NCBI GenBank assembly: GCA_003605085.1
Contig: QZKD01000023.1
Coordinates: 1-60,760, forward strand
Direction: 5' to 3'
DNA from: Acholeplasma sp.
GTDB lineage: Bacteria > Bacillota_I > Bacilli_A > Acholeplasmatales > Acholeplasmataceae
Length of the DNA stretch: 60,760 bases
This document shows, piece after piece, positions 1-7,463 of the stretch. The translations under genes and the position numbers were made by a program. Numbering within the stretch: position 1 is the first letter of the stretch; each line of letters begins with the position of its first letter. Under the pieces are notes generated by a model. That model ran no database searches, was not told the DNA's origin, and saw nothing but the letters and a program-made list of their open reading frames with translations.

Positions 1-1
1 A

Positions 2-355
2 ATATATGGTATTAGACCTCTATGGGTTGGATATGATCCATGGAATTCTCAATATTGGATTAAAGAAATGGAAGATTTAGGATTTAATATGGATAAAGTA
101 AGACAAGGCATCTATTCGTTGTCCGAACCTATGAAAATCTTGGAAGCTGATCTAAAGAACAACCTGGTAAATTACAATAATAATCCAATCATGAAATGGT
201 GTCTATCAAATACACAAGCGAAAGTTGATTTAAATGGAAACATACAACCATCAAAACTTAACTCTAAATACAAACGAATTGATGGTACAGTTGCTTTAAT
301 CATTGCATATGTTATTCTTAATAGATATAAAACAGACTATGAGAACATGTTATAA
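2..355 (+). CDS. terL: Phage terminase large subunit, C-terminal part (cut by window start)
   Basis: The reading frame is open from base 2, so the gene starts outside the window. About 117 residues remain, opening with YGIRPLWVGYDPWNSQYW and ending KRIDGTVALIIAYVILNRY. This is the nuclease-domain end of an HK97-type terminase; the Asp in the RIDG stretch corresponds to the late acidic residue of the RNase-H-like nuclease. TerL translocates and cuts phage DNA during packaging into the prohead. The portal gene follows after an inserted two-gene cassette, which agrees with the usual terL-portal order. The family is clear, though only the last quarter or so is visible. Confidence 0.82.
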   Translation: MYGIRPLWVGYDPWNSQYWIKEMEDLGFNMDKVRQGIYSLSEPMKILEADLKNNLVNYNNNPIMKWCLSNTQAKVDLNGNIQPSKLNSKYKRIDGTVALIIAYVILNRYKTDYENML

Positions 356-367
356 ATACAAAATTAC

Positions 368-396
368 TTGTATTTGAATAAAAAAAATGCTAGAAT
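368..396 (+). promoter_or_regulatory. Sigma-A-type promoter of the 47-aa cargo gene
   Basis: TTGTAT (368-373) and TAGAAT (391-396) are separated by exactly 17 bases, about 24 bases before the ATG of the small gene at 420. A private promoter inside a phage late operon suggests expression independent of the lytic programme. Confidence 0.6.
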
Positions 397-419
397 ATAA
401 AGACAAGAGAGGTGTCTGT

Positions 420-563
420 ATGGATTTAGAAAAAATCAAAGAGATAGAAGATATGATTTTTGAATTAGGTCTTGAAGACAAAGAAAAAGAAGAACTATCT
501 ATTGGTTCATTTGATGGTAAAAACAAGGACCAAGAAATTATATTTTCAGTTAATTCAATTTAA
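420..563 (+). CDS. Small acidic phage cargo protein, 47 aa, unknown
   Basis: An ATG at 420 follows an AGAGAGG ribosome site and has its own promoter. The product is 47 residues, MDLEKIKEIEDMIFELG at the N terminus and IIFSVNSI at the end, rich in Glu, Asp and Lys, with a predicted amphipathic helix over residues 2-30. I do not recognise a family. It lies between terL and portal and shares a bidirectional terminator with the convergent protease gene. That makes it part of an independently transcribed cargo cassette. A partner, substrate or regulator role for the protease is only a guess from position. Confidence 0.55.
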   Translation: MDLEKIKEIEDMIFELGLEDKEKEELSIGSFDGKNKDQEIIFSVNSI

Positions 564-595
564 AAAAGAATGCTCAAATTAAGCATTCTTTTTTT
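562..595. terminator. Bidirectional terminator between the two cargo genes
   Basis: A 13-bp stem (562-574 with 582-594, core GAATGCT/AGCATTC) has a 7-base loop and A/T runs on both sides. It ends the 47-aa gene on the + strand and the protease gene on the - strand, whose stop codon (579-581) lies in the loop. Confidence 0.8.
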
Positions 596-1487
596 GTGGC
601 TGAATTATTGGCATTGAAGAAATCAAAGTTTTGCCATTATTATTCTCAATGATTTTTACTGCTGACGAAATCTCAAATGTAAGATTTACAGAATGATGTA
701 TAGATAATACCAAATCTTGAAGAGTCTGATCATCTTCTAGGTTTTTTATTTTAAGTCCCACATTCTTACACCAAGTATGGTTAAAATGTCTTGCGTGGAA
801 TTTTGAATCTTGATTTTCGTTTAGTTTATTGACAATATTGTTTATAAGCTCATCTTTATTTTCTTCATCTTTTAGCATGCATTTTGATAGCCATTCTTTA
901 ACTAATATACCAGATAAATCAATGGCATTTATTACTGTTTTATAATCTGCTTTATTATATTTATCAAGGAGAATTTTCCAATAAAAATACGACTTGGAAT
1001 CTTTAGTCAACTGCTCTTGAGCTTCTTCAAATTCTTTTTTAATGTTAAATGCAGGAATACCACCAAACTGAGGATCAATAGGTCCTAGACTAGAATGATA
1101 CCCCATTACTATTTCTTTGGAGGCACAAGCTAACATAGTCCCGGCAGACATTGCCATATGTGGAACAATTACACGAATATCGGAATTGAAAATATCCTTA
1201 AGATAATTTACAATCGATTCAGTTGCTACAGGGTTTCCACCTGGTGTATGTAGAATCAGATCTAATCCTTTATCCCTTTCAAGGTTGTGAACTGTTTCCA
1301 TAAAACCATTCATGTCGGTATCATTGATATCTACGTTTTGGTGTTGTTTAGTCAAAAATGCAGAATAGTATATGATAGTATTTCTTCCAGTGTATTCACT
1401 TAGTGATTTTATAAATCCACGTCTAACATCATCAATATTTTTTCTATTTTGTTTTATATCGTTTAATATTTCGCTCCAAGTAGGCAT
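579..1487 (-). CDS. SDH_sah/ClpP-fold serine protease in prophage cargo position
   Basis: The 302-residue product has a ClpP/crotonase-fold core: LILHTPGG at about residues 78-84 (oxyanion side) and AMSAGTMLACAS with the likely nucleophile Ser114, followed by GYHSSLGPIDPQFGG. This matches the serine dehydrogenase proteinase (SDH_sah) family, related to the cytosolic side of SppA/NfeD peptidases. There is no signal peptide or membrane segment. The gene runs against the phage operon, with its own ribosome site (AGGGGG) and promoter, between terminase and portal. That is a typical place for a phage cargo gene, so a role in host fitness or defence is plausible but not shown. Confidence 0.75.
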   Translation of the reverse strand: MPTWSEILNDIKQNRKNIDDVRRGFIKSLSEYTGRNTIIYYSAFLTKQHQNVDINDTDMNGFMETVHNLERDKGLDLILHTPGGNPVATESIVNYLKDIFNSDIRVIVPHMAMSAGTMLACASKEIVMGYHSSLGPIDPQFGGIPAFNIKKEFEEAQEQLTKDSKSYFYWKILLDKYNKADYKTVINAIDLSGILVKEWLSKCMLKDEENKDELINNIVNKLNENQDSKFHARHFNHTWCKNVGLKIKNLEDDQTLQDLVLSIHHSVNLTFEISSAVKIIENNNGKTLISSMPIIQPQKKNA

Positions 1488-1519
1488 TTAAATTCCCCCT
1501 TCGTATGATATTTATATTA

Positions 1520-1548
1520 ATTATATCATCATTTTAAAAGATTGTCAC
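1520..1548 (-). promoter_or_regulatory. Promoter of the cargo protease gene
   Basis: Read on the - strand, GTGACA (1543-1548) and TATAAT (1520-1525) are separated by 17 bases, about 32 bases before the ATG at 1487. It faces away from the phage late genes. Confidence 0.6.
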
Positions 1549-1565
1549 CCTGTTAGGAGGTTCAT

Positions 1566-2783
1566 ATGGGTCTTATTAAAAGGAAAAGTAAAACTGGATC
1601 ATTTGATGCACTCCAGTTAATTAGTAATTTAAATACATTTTATACACCGTTTGGAACAAATATTTCAAAAAGTGATGTGGTTAAGATATGCATTGATAGG
1701 GTTGCGAGCCAATGTGCTAAGCTCAAACCAAGATTTATCAAAACCGAAAACGATAAGACAGTGACCGAGAAAAAAGGTCAACTGTCTTTTTTATTGAAGT
1801 ATAAGCCAAACGAGATTATGACTCCCTACGATTTCATCTACAAAACGATTACATTGTTATTACTGAATGATAATGCGTTTATTTATCCAAAGTTTGATAA
1901 GAATTCAGGTGAACTCAAAGGTATCTATCCATTAAGACCAATTACAGTTGAAATGATTGTTGATAATGCTGACACCTATTTTATCAAGCTGCTATTTGAT
2001 AATGGAGAATCATACATTTTACCATACGACAATATTATCCATTTGAGACGTCATTTTGGACAAAACGATATCTTTGGTGGTAATGGATCAAGTGGTGATC
2101 ATGAGGCTATTCTTAAAACAATATCAATTAATGATAGCTTGTTACAAGGGATTGATAATGCAATTAAATCCTCCATGCAGATTAAAGGTATTGTTAAGAT
2201 GAACGGTATGTTATCAGAAGCTGATAAGAAAAAACAAAGAGAACTCTTTGATAGTGCACTTTCTGATTCAGTCAACACAAAAGGAAGTTCTATCATTCCT
2301 ATTGATCTAAAGAGTGAGTATATTCCTTTGGATGTTGATCCGAAATTAATTGATAAAGATACACTAGAATTCTTGCAATCAAAAATACTCGATTATTTTG
2401 GTGTCTCAGTTCCAATATTCACAAGTAAGTATTCAGAAGAAGAGTTTAATTCATTTTACGAGTCAACCATTGAGCCTTTAGCTATTCAACTTAGCGAGGC
2501 TTTTTCTATAGGCTTACTTACCAATAATCAATTAGAACGTGGAGAAGAAATTATCTTTTATAGCGAAAGATTACAATATGCTTCATGGAACACTAAAGTT
2601 ACTGCAATTGAAAAACTCATGAGTCTAGGAATTATGTCACTCAATGAATCAAGAGCGCTACTCGGATTAGAACCTATAGAAGGTGGAAACAAACGCCTTC
2701 AATCATTAAACTTTGTTGATGCTGATAAAGCAAATCAATATCAAGTTGGAACGGAGGAACCTAAAGATGAAAATAACAGTTAA
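1566..2783 (+). CDS. Phage portal protein, HK97 family
   Basis: The 405-residue product has the typical N terminus of HK97-type portals (SDVVKICIDRVASQCAKLKP) and central LLLNDNAFIYP and PYDNIIHLRR segments. It ends with EKLMSLGIMSLNESRALLGLEP, the usual C-terminal portal motif. Portals form the dodecameric ring at one capsid vertex through which DNA enters and leaves and on which the tail is built. The ATG at 1566 follows TTAGGAGG. The length is normal for the family, and the order terL-portal-protease-capsid supports the call. Confidence 0.93.
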   Translation: MGLIKRKSKTGSFDALQLISNLNTFYTPFGTNISKSDVVKICIDRVASQCAKLKPRFIKTENDKTVTEKKGQLSFLLKYKPNEIMTPYDFIYKTITLLLLNDNAFIYPKFDKNSGELKGIYPLRPITVEMIVDNADTYFIKLLFDNGESYILPYDNIIHLRRHFGQNDIFGGNGSSGDHEAILKTISINDSLLQGIDNAIKSSMQIKGIVKMNGMLSEADKKKQRELFDSALSDSVNTKGSSIIPIDLKSEYIPLDVDPKLIDKDTLEFLQSKILDYFGVSVPIFTSKYSEEEFNSFYESTIEPLAIQLSEAFSIGLLTNNQLERGEEIIFYSERLQYASWNTKVTAIEKLMSLGIMSLNESRALLGLEPIEGGNKRLQSLNFVDADKANQYQVGTEEPKDENNS

Positions 2784-2982
2784 TGGAAAGATTTCAGAAG
2801 ATGCTTTAAAAGTTATTCTGGAAACACAAAAAGCAAAAACGATCATCATTGATGACTATTGTAAGAAGGAAAAACTCGAGTCACTTTTCTATAAAGACTC
2901 TGAGCTTGAATATGAATATCAAAAACAAGTAACACCAAAACCAAAGAAAGTAGAGACACGTAAGAATGATAAAGGAAACTAG
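2767..2982 (+). CDS. Small phage head-module protein, 71 aa, unknown
   Basis: The start is taken at ATG 2767, which follows CGGAGGAACC and overlaps the end of the portal gene by 17 bases; an upstream in-frame start lacks a ribosome site. The product has MKITVNGKISEDALKVILE at the N terminus and a lysine-rich tail (KPKKVETRKNDKGN). I recognise no domain. Small proteins between portal and prohead protease are common in such phages. Overlap on both sides suggests translational coupling. Confidence 0.6.
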   Translation: MKITVNGKISEDALKVILETQKAKTIIIDDYCKKEKLESLFYKDSELEYEYQKQVTPKPKKVETRKNDKGN

Positions 2983-3556
2983 ATTAGCTGATGTCACGCT
3001 TCATGAAGAAGACGACAAGATGATATTAGAAGGCTATGCATTAGTCTTTAACAATGAAACATTAATAGGTGATGAAGAATATGGTTTCCTTGAGGAAATC
3101 GATTCAAGAGCCTTATCGGAAACTAAAATGAAGGATGTTCCTATGAAGTACAATCATATGGACTCCTTTTTAATTATCGCTAGAACTAAGAATCAATCCC
3201 TATCCCTTACTGTAGATAGTATCGGTTTGAAAGTACGTGCTGAATTATTAGACACAAACACCAATCAAGACATCTACAAAATGGTAAGAAGTGGATTGTT
3301 GGATAAGATGAGTTTTGCCTTTACGGTTGATGAACAAGTATGGAACCGAGAAGGTAGAATTCCAAAGAGAACTATTACAAAAATTGAAAGGTTGTATGAT
3401 GTGTCGGTTGTGGATACTCCAGCATATGATGCAACTAGTATATACGCTCGTTCTTTAGAATCTATGGAGTTAGAACTAAAGGCTATGGATTTAGCTGAGC
3501 AGCAACAAAAATCAAACATTATCAAAAAACGTATCAAAATCAAAACCCAAATCTAA
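2966..3556 (+). CDS. Prohead maturation protease, HK97 gp4 family (U35)
   Basis: The 196-residue product has the family's conserved core: LEGYALVFNN near residue 21, VPMKYNH with catalytic His64, DKMSFAFTV with catalytic Ser116, and IERLYDVSVVDTPAYDAT. The protease assembles inside the procapsid, cleaves the capsid delta domain and then itself. It overlaps the previous gene by 17 bases and is followed after 15 bases by the capsid gene, the usual arrangement. The C-terminal part after residue 165 is variable and lysine-rich. Confidence 0.92.
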   Translation: MIKETRLADVTLHEEDDKMILEGYALVFNNETLIGDEEYGFLEEIDSRALSETKMKDVPMKYNHMDSFLIIARTKNQSLSLTVDSIGLKVRAELLDTNTNQDIYKMVRSGLLDKMSFAFTVDEQVWNREGRIPKRTITKIERLYDVSVVDTPAYDATSIYARSLESMELELKAMDLAEQQQKSNIIKKRIKIKTQI

Positions 3557-3571
3557 AAGGAGAAAGAAACT

Positions 3572-4705
3572 ATGAATTTAGAATTAAGACGAAAAGAAAT
3601 CGAGTCAAGACTGACTGAAATCAGAGGTCTTGTCGATAATGAAACAGATATTACAAAACTTGAAGCACTTGATACAGAAACAAGTGAACTTCAGGAAGAA
3701 CGCAGTGTGATTGACAAGAAAATGGCGATTGCTAGCAAAGCGGAAATCAAACCGATCATCATTGATAACCGCACTCAAATTGATAAAGAAAAACTCGAAA
3801 AGCGTGCAGCAAGTTTGCGTGAAAGTCGTGTGATTCAAGTATCAAGTGAAGAAATCTTACTACCTGATCAAACTGCTTCAGGATTAGCACCAGTACCATT
3901 TGCTCAAGTTTCATCGCTTGTTGATCGTGTGAATGTTATCAATCTAAATGGTGGAGAGACTTACAAGAAATCATTTGTTAAGAGCAATGGTATTGCAGGG
4001 ACTACTCTTGAAGGGCAACCTTACAGTGAAACAGAACCAGCATTTGGTTATTTGACAATTTCAAAAGTTAAGATTACTGCTTATACAGAAATCACAGAGG
4101 AACTTGAGAAATTACCAGCGATTCCTTATCAAGCTGAAGTGTTACGTAATATCAACATTTCACTTAAAAAGAAAATTAGCGAACAAATCTTACGTGGTGC
4201 AGGAACAACGAATACCTTCACTGGAATCTTTAGTGATGCAGCTGTCGCACTTGCTGATAAAGCTCCTCTTGAAATTGAAGCGATTACGGATTCCACACTT
4301 GATGATATTGTCTTTGCATACGGTGGAGATGAGGAAATTGAAGGTGGAGCAGTCCTTATCTTGAATAAGAATGACTTGCGTGCTTTCGCTGGTCTTAAGA
4401 CGCAAGAAGGTCGTAAAGTTCATACAATTGATTATGTGAACAAGACTATTGACGGCATTCCTTATATCATCAATTCGCATTGTAAAGCAATTTCCGATAG
4501 CAATACAACAGCTGGTGAATATGGTATCGCGTATGGTGCACTTAAGAACTACGAAGTGCCAGTATTCTCACCAGTTGAAATTGGTAAGTCTACTGATTAC
4601 AAATTCAAAGATGGAATCATCAGCTACAAAGCATCAGTGTTTACTGGTGGTAACGTAGTCGGCTATAACGGATTCCTTCGTATCAAAAAGAAAGCTGCAG
4701 CCTAA
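3572..4705 (+). CDS. Phage major capsid protein, HK97 fold
   Basis: The 377-residue product starts with a charged coiled-coil region (about residues 1-90) that fits the delta scaffolding domain removed by the upstream protease. The capsid core follows, with GLAPVPFAQVSSLVDRVNVI, KITAYTEITEELEKLPAIP, QILRGAGTTNTFTGIF and a C-terminal KASVFTGGNVVGYNGFLRI. These are typical of HK97 gp5-like capsids. The ATG at 3572 follows AAAAGGAGAAAG. It is the most strongly supported structural gene of the head module. Confidence 0.93.
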   Translation: MNLELRRKEIESRLTEIRGLVDNETDITKLEALDTETSELQEERSVIDKKMAIASKAEIKPIIIDNRTQIDKEKLEKRAASLRESRVIQVSSEEILLPDQTASGLAPVPFAQVSSLVDRVNVINLNGGETYKKSFVKSNGIAGTTLEGQPYSETEPAFGYLTISKVKITAYTEITEELEKLPAIPYQAEVLRNINISLKKKISEQILRGAGTTNTFTGIFSDAAVALADKAPLEIEAITDSTLDDIVFAYGGDEEIEGGAVLILNKNDLRAFAGLKTQEGRKVHTIDYVNKTIDGIPYIINSHCKAISDSNTTAGEYGIAYGALKNYEVPVFSPVEIGKSTDYKFKDGIISYKASVFTGGNVVGYNGFLRIKKKAAA

Positions 4706-4748
4706 AAACTGAAGCTAATCATTGAATCGTAAAGAAAGGATTGATCTC

Positions 4749-5045
4749 ATGGCGATACTAGACATTGTAAAAAAAGCACTACTTATACCACTGTCAGAAA
4801 CATATGCTGACGATGAGTTATCCACTCACATAAGTAGCTGCAAGGCATACTTGACGAGTTGTGGGATCAATCCTTCTTACATCAATGACGAAACAAACCC
4901 AATGGTAAGTACGATCATCATTATTTATGTAAAGACATTCTTTGGATTTAAAAATGATGGCAGTGCAAAAGAACTACCTAAAACATTTGACATGTTAGTA
5001 GGACAAATTGCGTTAACAAAAGGAGCAGATGAAAATGTATCCTAA
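4749..5045 (+). CDS. Head-tail connector protein, gp6-like
   Basis: The start is taken at ATG 4749, eight bases after GAAAGGA; a TTG at 4722 has no ribosome site. The 98-residue product MAILDIVKKALLIPLSETYADDELSTHI is all-helical in appearance, as expected for the HK97 gp6 / SPP1 gp15-type adaptor that sits below the portal ring. Position right after the capsid gene supports the call. It overlaps the next gene by 11 bases. Confidence 0.72.
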   Translation: MAILDIVKKALLIPLSETYADDELSTHISSCKAYLTSCGINPSYINDETNPMVSTIIIIYVKTFFGFKNDGSAKELPKTFDMLVGQIALTKGADENVS

Positions 5046-5370
5046 CTCACCTAATATTAGATTGAAATTGTTAACTCTGAATCAAATACAAAACTCAATA
5101 GGTACATCCAGCTTTCAATTGCATTCCTCTAAAGAAGTCATCGGTATTAATTTTAGTATCACTTCGAATGAATATTATGAGAGTAAGCGTACTGATATCA
5201 AGATAGACTTGGCACTTAAAATTCAGAGTTTTCTTTTTAATCATAGTCAGTATGCAGACATTGATGGCAGTATCTATAAAATTGAGCGAACGTATCAGGT
5301 TGGACAATTCATAGAACTTTATTTAAGTAAAACCAATATTAGAAAGAGTGATATCATTGGTTACGCTTGA
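5035..5370 (+). CDS. Phage head-closure-like protein
   Basis: An ATG at 5029 lies only three bases from AGGAG, so ATG 5035 is the better start (nine-base spacing), giving 111 residues beginning MYPNSPNIRLKLLTL. The sequence is beta-rich (NFSITSNEYYESKRTDIKI; YKIERTYQVGQFIELYL). By position between the connector and the gp10-like protein it should be the head-closure or stopper protein. The sequence alone is not diagnostic. Confidence 0.6.
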   Translation: MYPNSPNIRLKLLTLNQIQNSIGTSSFQLHSSKEVIGINFSITSNEYYESKRTDIKIDLALKIQSFLFNHSQYADIDGSIYKIERTYQVGQFIELYLSKTNIRKSDIIGYA

Positions 5371-5740
5371 TGAACTTGGATTTGCTATATCTGATATGGT
5401 TGATGAGTATGCTCAAGAGGTAATTCTTAGACTTGGAAAAAAACTTGATGAGACAGCAAATGAAATTGTGAAATATATCAAATCGAATGCACCAAGAAGT
5501 GGTGGATCAAAACCTTTTGCTGATTCATTCGTTGCTGTATCTCAAGGCAGTGGAATCAATAAATCCATCGTTATTTTTTCAAGTGAAAAAGGAAAACTAA
5601 CACACTTACTTGAGTTTGGTTTCACACACAGAAGTGGTAAATATGTAGGACCAAGACCGTTCTTGCGACCAGCCTACGATATATTTACTCCAAAGATGCT
5701 AGACGATATCAAATCAATTATTGAAAAGGGTGATGGTTAA
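5348..5740 (+). CDS. HK97 gp10-like tail completion protein
   Basis: The 130-residue product begins at GTG 5348 inside the previous gene. It carries the family's hallmark pattern: ANEIVKYIKSNAPRSGG in the first half, LTHLLEFGFTHRSGKYVGPRPFLRPAYD in the second. HK97 gp10-like proteins complete the head-tail joint or tail terminator region. The GTG start has only a weak purine-rich ribosome site, so translation is probably coupled to the upstream gene. Confidence 0.82.
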   Translation: MISLVTLDELGFAISDMVDEYAQEVILRLGKKLDETANEIVKYIKSNAPRSGGSKPFADSFVAVSQGSGINKSIVIFSSEKGKLTHLLEFGFTHRSGKYVGPRPFLRPAYDIFTPKMLDDIKSIIEKGDG

Positions 5741-6075
5741 TGCAAGAAAAGTTAGAAGCTTTATATAGTACATTAAATTCAGTCATTCCTGGAAAAGTAT
5801 CCTATGGAACGAGAGTAGGATTAGAAAATGATCCAAATTACATTATTTATCAGGAAATAACCAATCGAGCAATTGTTTATGCAGATGACAAATCGATTGC
5901 AAAAATTGCCACTTTTCAAATCAGTTTAATTACTGAGAAGAAAGATTTGTCACTAGAAGAAAGATTAGAAGCAGCCTTATATTTTATGGGCTATGAATAT
6001 GATTTATTGTCAGAATTCGTCAATGAAGATGGATCTATCAACAGAATTTATGAAATTAAACAGGAGGTTTTTTAA
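5740..6075 (+). CDS. Tail terminator/minor tail protein
   Basis: The 111-residue product starts at ATG 5740, overlapping the TAA of the gp10-like gene by one base. It contains ALYSTLNSVIPGKVSYGTR and an IATFQISLITEKKDLSLEERLEA segment like small tail terminator proteins that cap the tail tube. Its place directly before the major tail protein supports this. The family assignment rests mainly on gene order. Confidence 0.68.
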   Translation: MQEKLEALYSTLNSVIPGKVSYGTRVGLENDPNYIIYQEITNRAIVYADDKSIAKIATFQISLITEKKDLSLEERLEAALYFMGYEYDLLSEFVNEDGSINRIYEIKQEVF

Positions 6076-6642
6076 ATGGGTAATAAAGTAACATTTGGTT
6101 TAACAAACGTGCATTATGCACTTGCAACACAAGCAGAAGATGGTAGCTGGACTTTCGCTACACCGAAGCGTCTGGAAGGTGCACAAGAAATTACAACTGA
6201 AGCCATCGGGGGAAGTTCACAAGTATATGCAGATGATAAAGTCATTGCAACATTGGTATCCAATTCCGGATCGAATGTCACGCTCAAGTTTACAGAAATT
6301 GATGAAGCCTTTAAAAAAGATATCTTTGGATTCTTAGAAGATACGAATGGTAACTTAGTTGAAATACTCAATGCAGAGACAAAGACATTTGCACTTGGAT
6401 ATGAGATTCAAGGTGATGTTAAAGCACGTCGTATATGGTATTACTTATGCACAGCAACTCCATCAGGAGACTCGAGCAAATCAAAAGGTGATTCAATTGA
6501 AGCTAATTCGATAGAACTTAGTATCACAGCAAGACCAATCGAATCTGGTAACAATCTGATTTTGAGAGTTATTGCTGGTGTGGGTGATAGTAACTATAGT
6601 ACTTTCTTGACAACAGCACCAACTTTACCAACGTTTATCTAA
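6076..6642 (+). CDS. Phage major tail (tube) protein, phi13 type
   Basis: The 188-residue product begins MGNKVTFGLTNVHYALAT and contains PKRLEGAQEITTEAIGG, YADDKVIATLVSNSGSNVTL and VKARRIWYYLCTA, typical of the phi13-family major tail protein. It polymerises into the tail tube of a non-contractile tail. An excellent AGGAGG ribosome site (6062-6067) fits high expression. It is followed by the tail assembly chaperones, the usual order in siphoviruses. Confidence 0.9.
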   Translation: MGNKVTFGLTNVHYALATQAEDGSWTFATPKRLEGAQEITTEAIGGSSQVYADDKVIATLVSNSGSNVTLKFTEIDEAFKKDIFGFLEDTNGNLVEILNAETKTFALGYEIQGDVKARRIWYYLCTATPSGDSSKSKGDSIEANSIELSITARPIESGNNLILRVIAGVGDSNYSTFLTTAPTLPTFI

Positions 6643-6652
6643 GGAGTAAAAC

Positions 6653-7009
6653 ATGGAAAAAGTACTTAAACTTGGCGATAAGGAGTATCTTCTGCATTCA
6701 TCACTATTTACGATTATTGATTATCGTAATGTATTCTCAACTGAGTTGTTTAGTGATATAAAAAAACTTGAGAAATCAAGTAGTAAAAAAGAAGAAGATC
6801 TTTCAACAGTGATTGATACGATCTTTAGGATCATCTATATACTACACCGACCATTCTACAAACAATCTTATAATGACTTCTTGATGTCGCTCGATTTCTC
6901 TCTTTTAAGCAATCAAGATGAATTAGAAAATCTGACGAATGCGATAGGTGAAATGCTCGGTACGTTTCAAAAAGGAACCACACCCCAATCAGACATCAAA
7001 AGCAAATGA
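6653..7009 (+). CDS. Tail assembly chaperone, short (gpG-like) form
   Basis: The 118-residue product (MEKVLKLGDKEYLLHSSLF...) lies between the major tail protein and the tape measure gene, where siphoviruses encode the G protein of the G/GT chaperone pair. The next reading frame overlaps its 3' end without a ribosome site of its own. The short form ends at TGA 7007-7009, after the CCCC run at 6983-6986. Function is inferred from position and frame arrangement more than from sequence. Confidence 0.75.
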   Translation: MEKVLKLGDKEYLLHSSLFTIIDYRNVFSTELFSDIKKLEKSSSKKEEDLSTVIDTIFRIIYILHRPFYKQSYNDFLMSLDFSLLSNQDELENLTNAIGEMLGTFQKGTTPQSDIKSK

Positions 7010-7190
7010 TGAAAATATCACCGCAAATATCATATTTAATCTTGCTCATTTAGGAATCTCTATTGAGGATTCAAAGTGGTTTGATTTAGAGATATACTTT
7101 GAAATTGTGGAATTAGAAATGAAAGTAATTAATGGAAAGCATTCATCTAAATATGCAACTCAAAGTGATATTGACAAGTTCTTATTGTAA
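6653..7190 (+). CDS. Tail assembly chaperone, long (gpGT-like) form by +1 frameshift
   Basis: The second frame (open over 6948-7190, ending ...ATQSDIDKFLL) lies +1 relative to the short form and overlaps its last 20 codons. Its only early start is a GTG without a ribosome site. The short frame reads ACA CCC CAA at 6980-6988. A +1 slip of the CCC-decoding tRNA on CCCC gives ...AAT CAG ACA and continues for about 67 residues to TAA at 7188-7190, making a product near 178 aa. Programmed frameshifting of G/GT is widely conserved; +1 shifts at CCC codons are known in Listeria phage PSA. A -2 shift cannot be excluded. Confidence 0.6.
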
Positions 7191-7212
7191 ATACTATTCG
7201 ATATGATAAAAT
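7185..7212 (+). promoter_or_regulatory. Promoter for a short transcript before the tape measure gene
   Basis: TTGTAA (7185-7190, overlapping the end of the chaperone frame) and TAAAAT (7207-7212) are 16 bases apart. It precedes a leader, a mini-ORF, a series of hairpins and a terminator, so it would define a transcript of about 185 nt. Confidence 0.45.
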
Positions 7213-7259
7213 AGTTTTACATGGGCTATGCCTGTGAATCTTTATGGAGGTGATGACTT

Positions 7260-7304
7260 TTGAAAAACACATCAAAAATTAGGGTCATCCTTTCTAGAAT
7301 ATGA
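7260..7304 (+). CDS. Candidate 14-codon leader peptide
   Basis: A TTG at 7260 sits nine bases after a perfect GGAGG (7246-7250) and opens a 14-codon frame (KNTSKIRVILSRI after the start), ending TGA at 7304. It is very short, but the strong ribosome site is hard to explain otherwise. Its last codons overlap the 5' strand (7292-7297) of the first helix of the downstream structured RNA, as in attenuation leaders. A competing ATG at 7244 overlaps the ribosome site itself. It could also be non-coding. Confidence 0.35.
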   Translation: MKNTSKIRVILSRI

Positions 7305-7401
7305 TCGATAGCGAAAGTTATTTGATTAATAGCTAGAATCGTTTGATTCCTAGTCAAACTCTTTTCATAGAGTGTCTAAGGTGCAACTTCGGTTGTGCCT
7401 T
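7292..7401 (+). ncRNA. Structured RNA between tail chaperone and tape measure genes
   Basis: Successive helices can be drawn by eye. TTCTAG (7292-7297) pairs with CTAGAA (7333-7338), enclosing ATAGC-GAAA-GTTAT (7308-7321, a GNRA tetraloop). Then GTTTGA/TCAAAC (7341-7346 with 7354-7359), a small ACTCT/AGAGT hairpin (7358-7373), and a 10-bp stem closed by a UUCG loop (7378-7401) followed by a T run. No protein-coding frame explains this. It could be a small RNA, a leader regulating the tape measure gene, or an antitoxin-like RNA; I do not recognise the family. Confidence 0.5.
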
Positions 7402-7406
7402 TTTCT
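7378..7406 (+). terminator. Terminator with UUCG tetraloop
   Basis: A 10-bp stem (7378-7387 with 7392-7401, two G-U pairs) is closed by TTCG and followed by TTTTC. It would end the short transcript, and partly terminate or pause late transcription before the tape measure gene. Confidence 0.75.
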
Positions 7407-7463
7407 ATTCAATAAATTTACACATTAATTGATGTGTTTTCTAAATGCTGGAGGTGAGTATAA

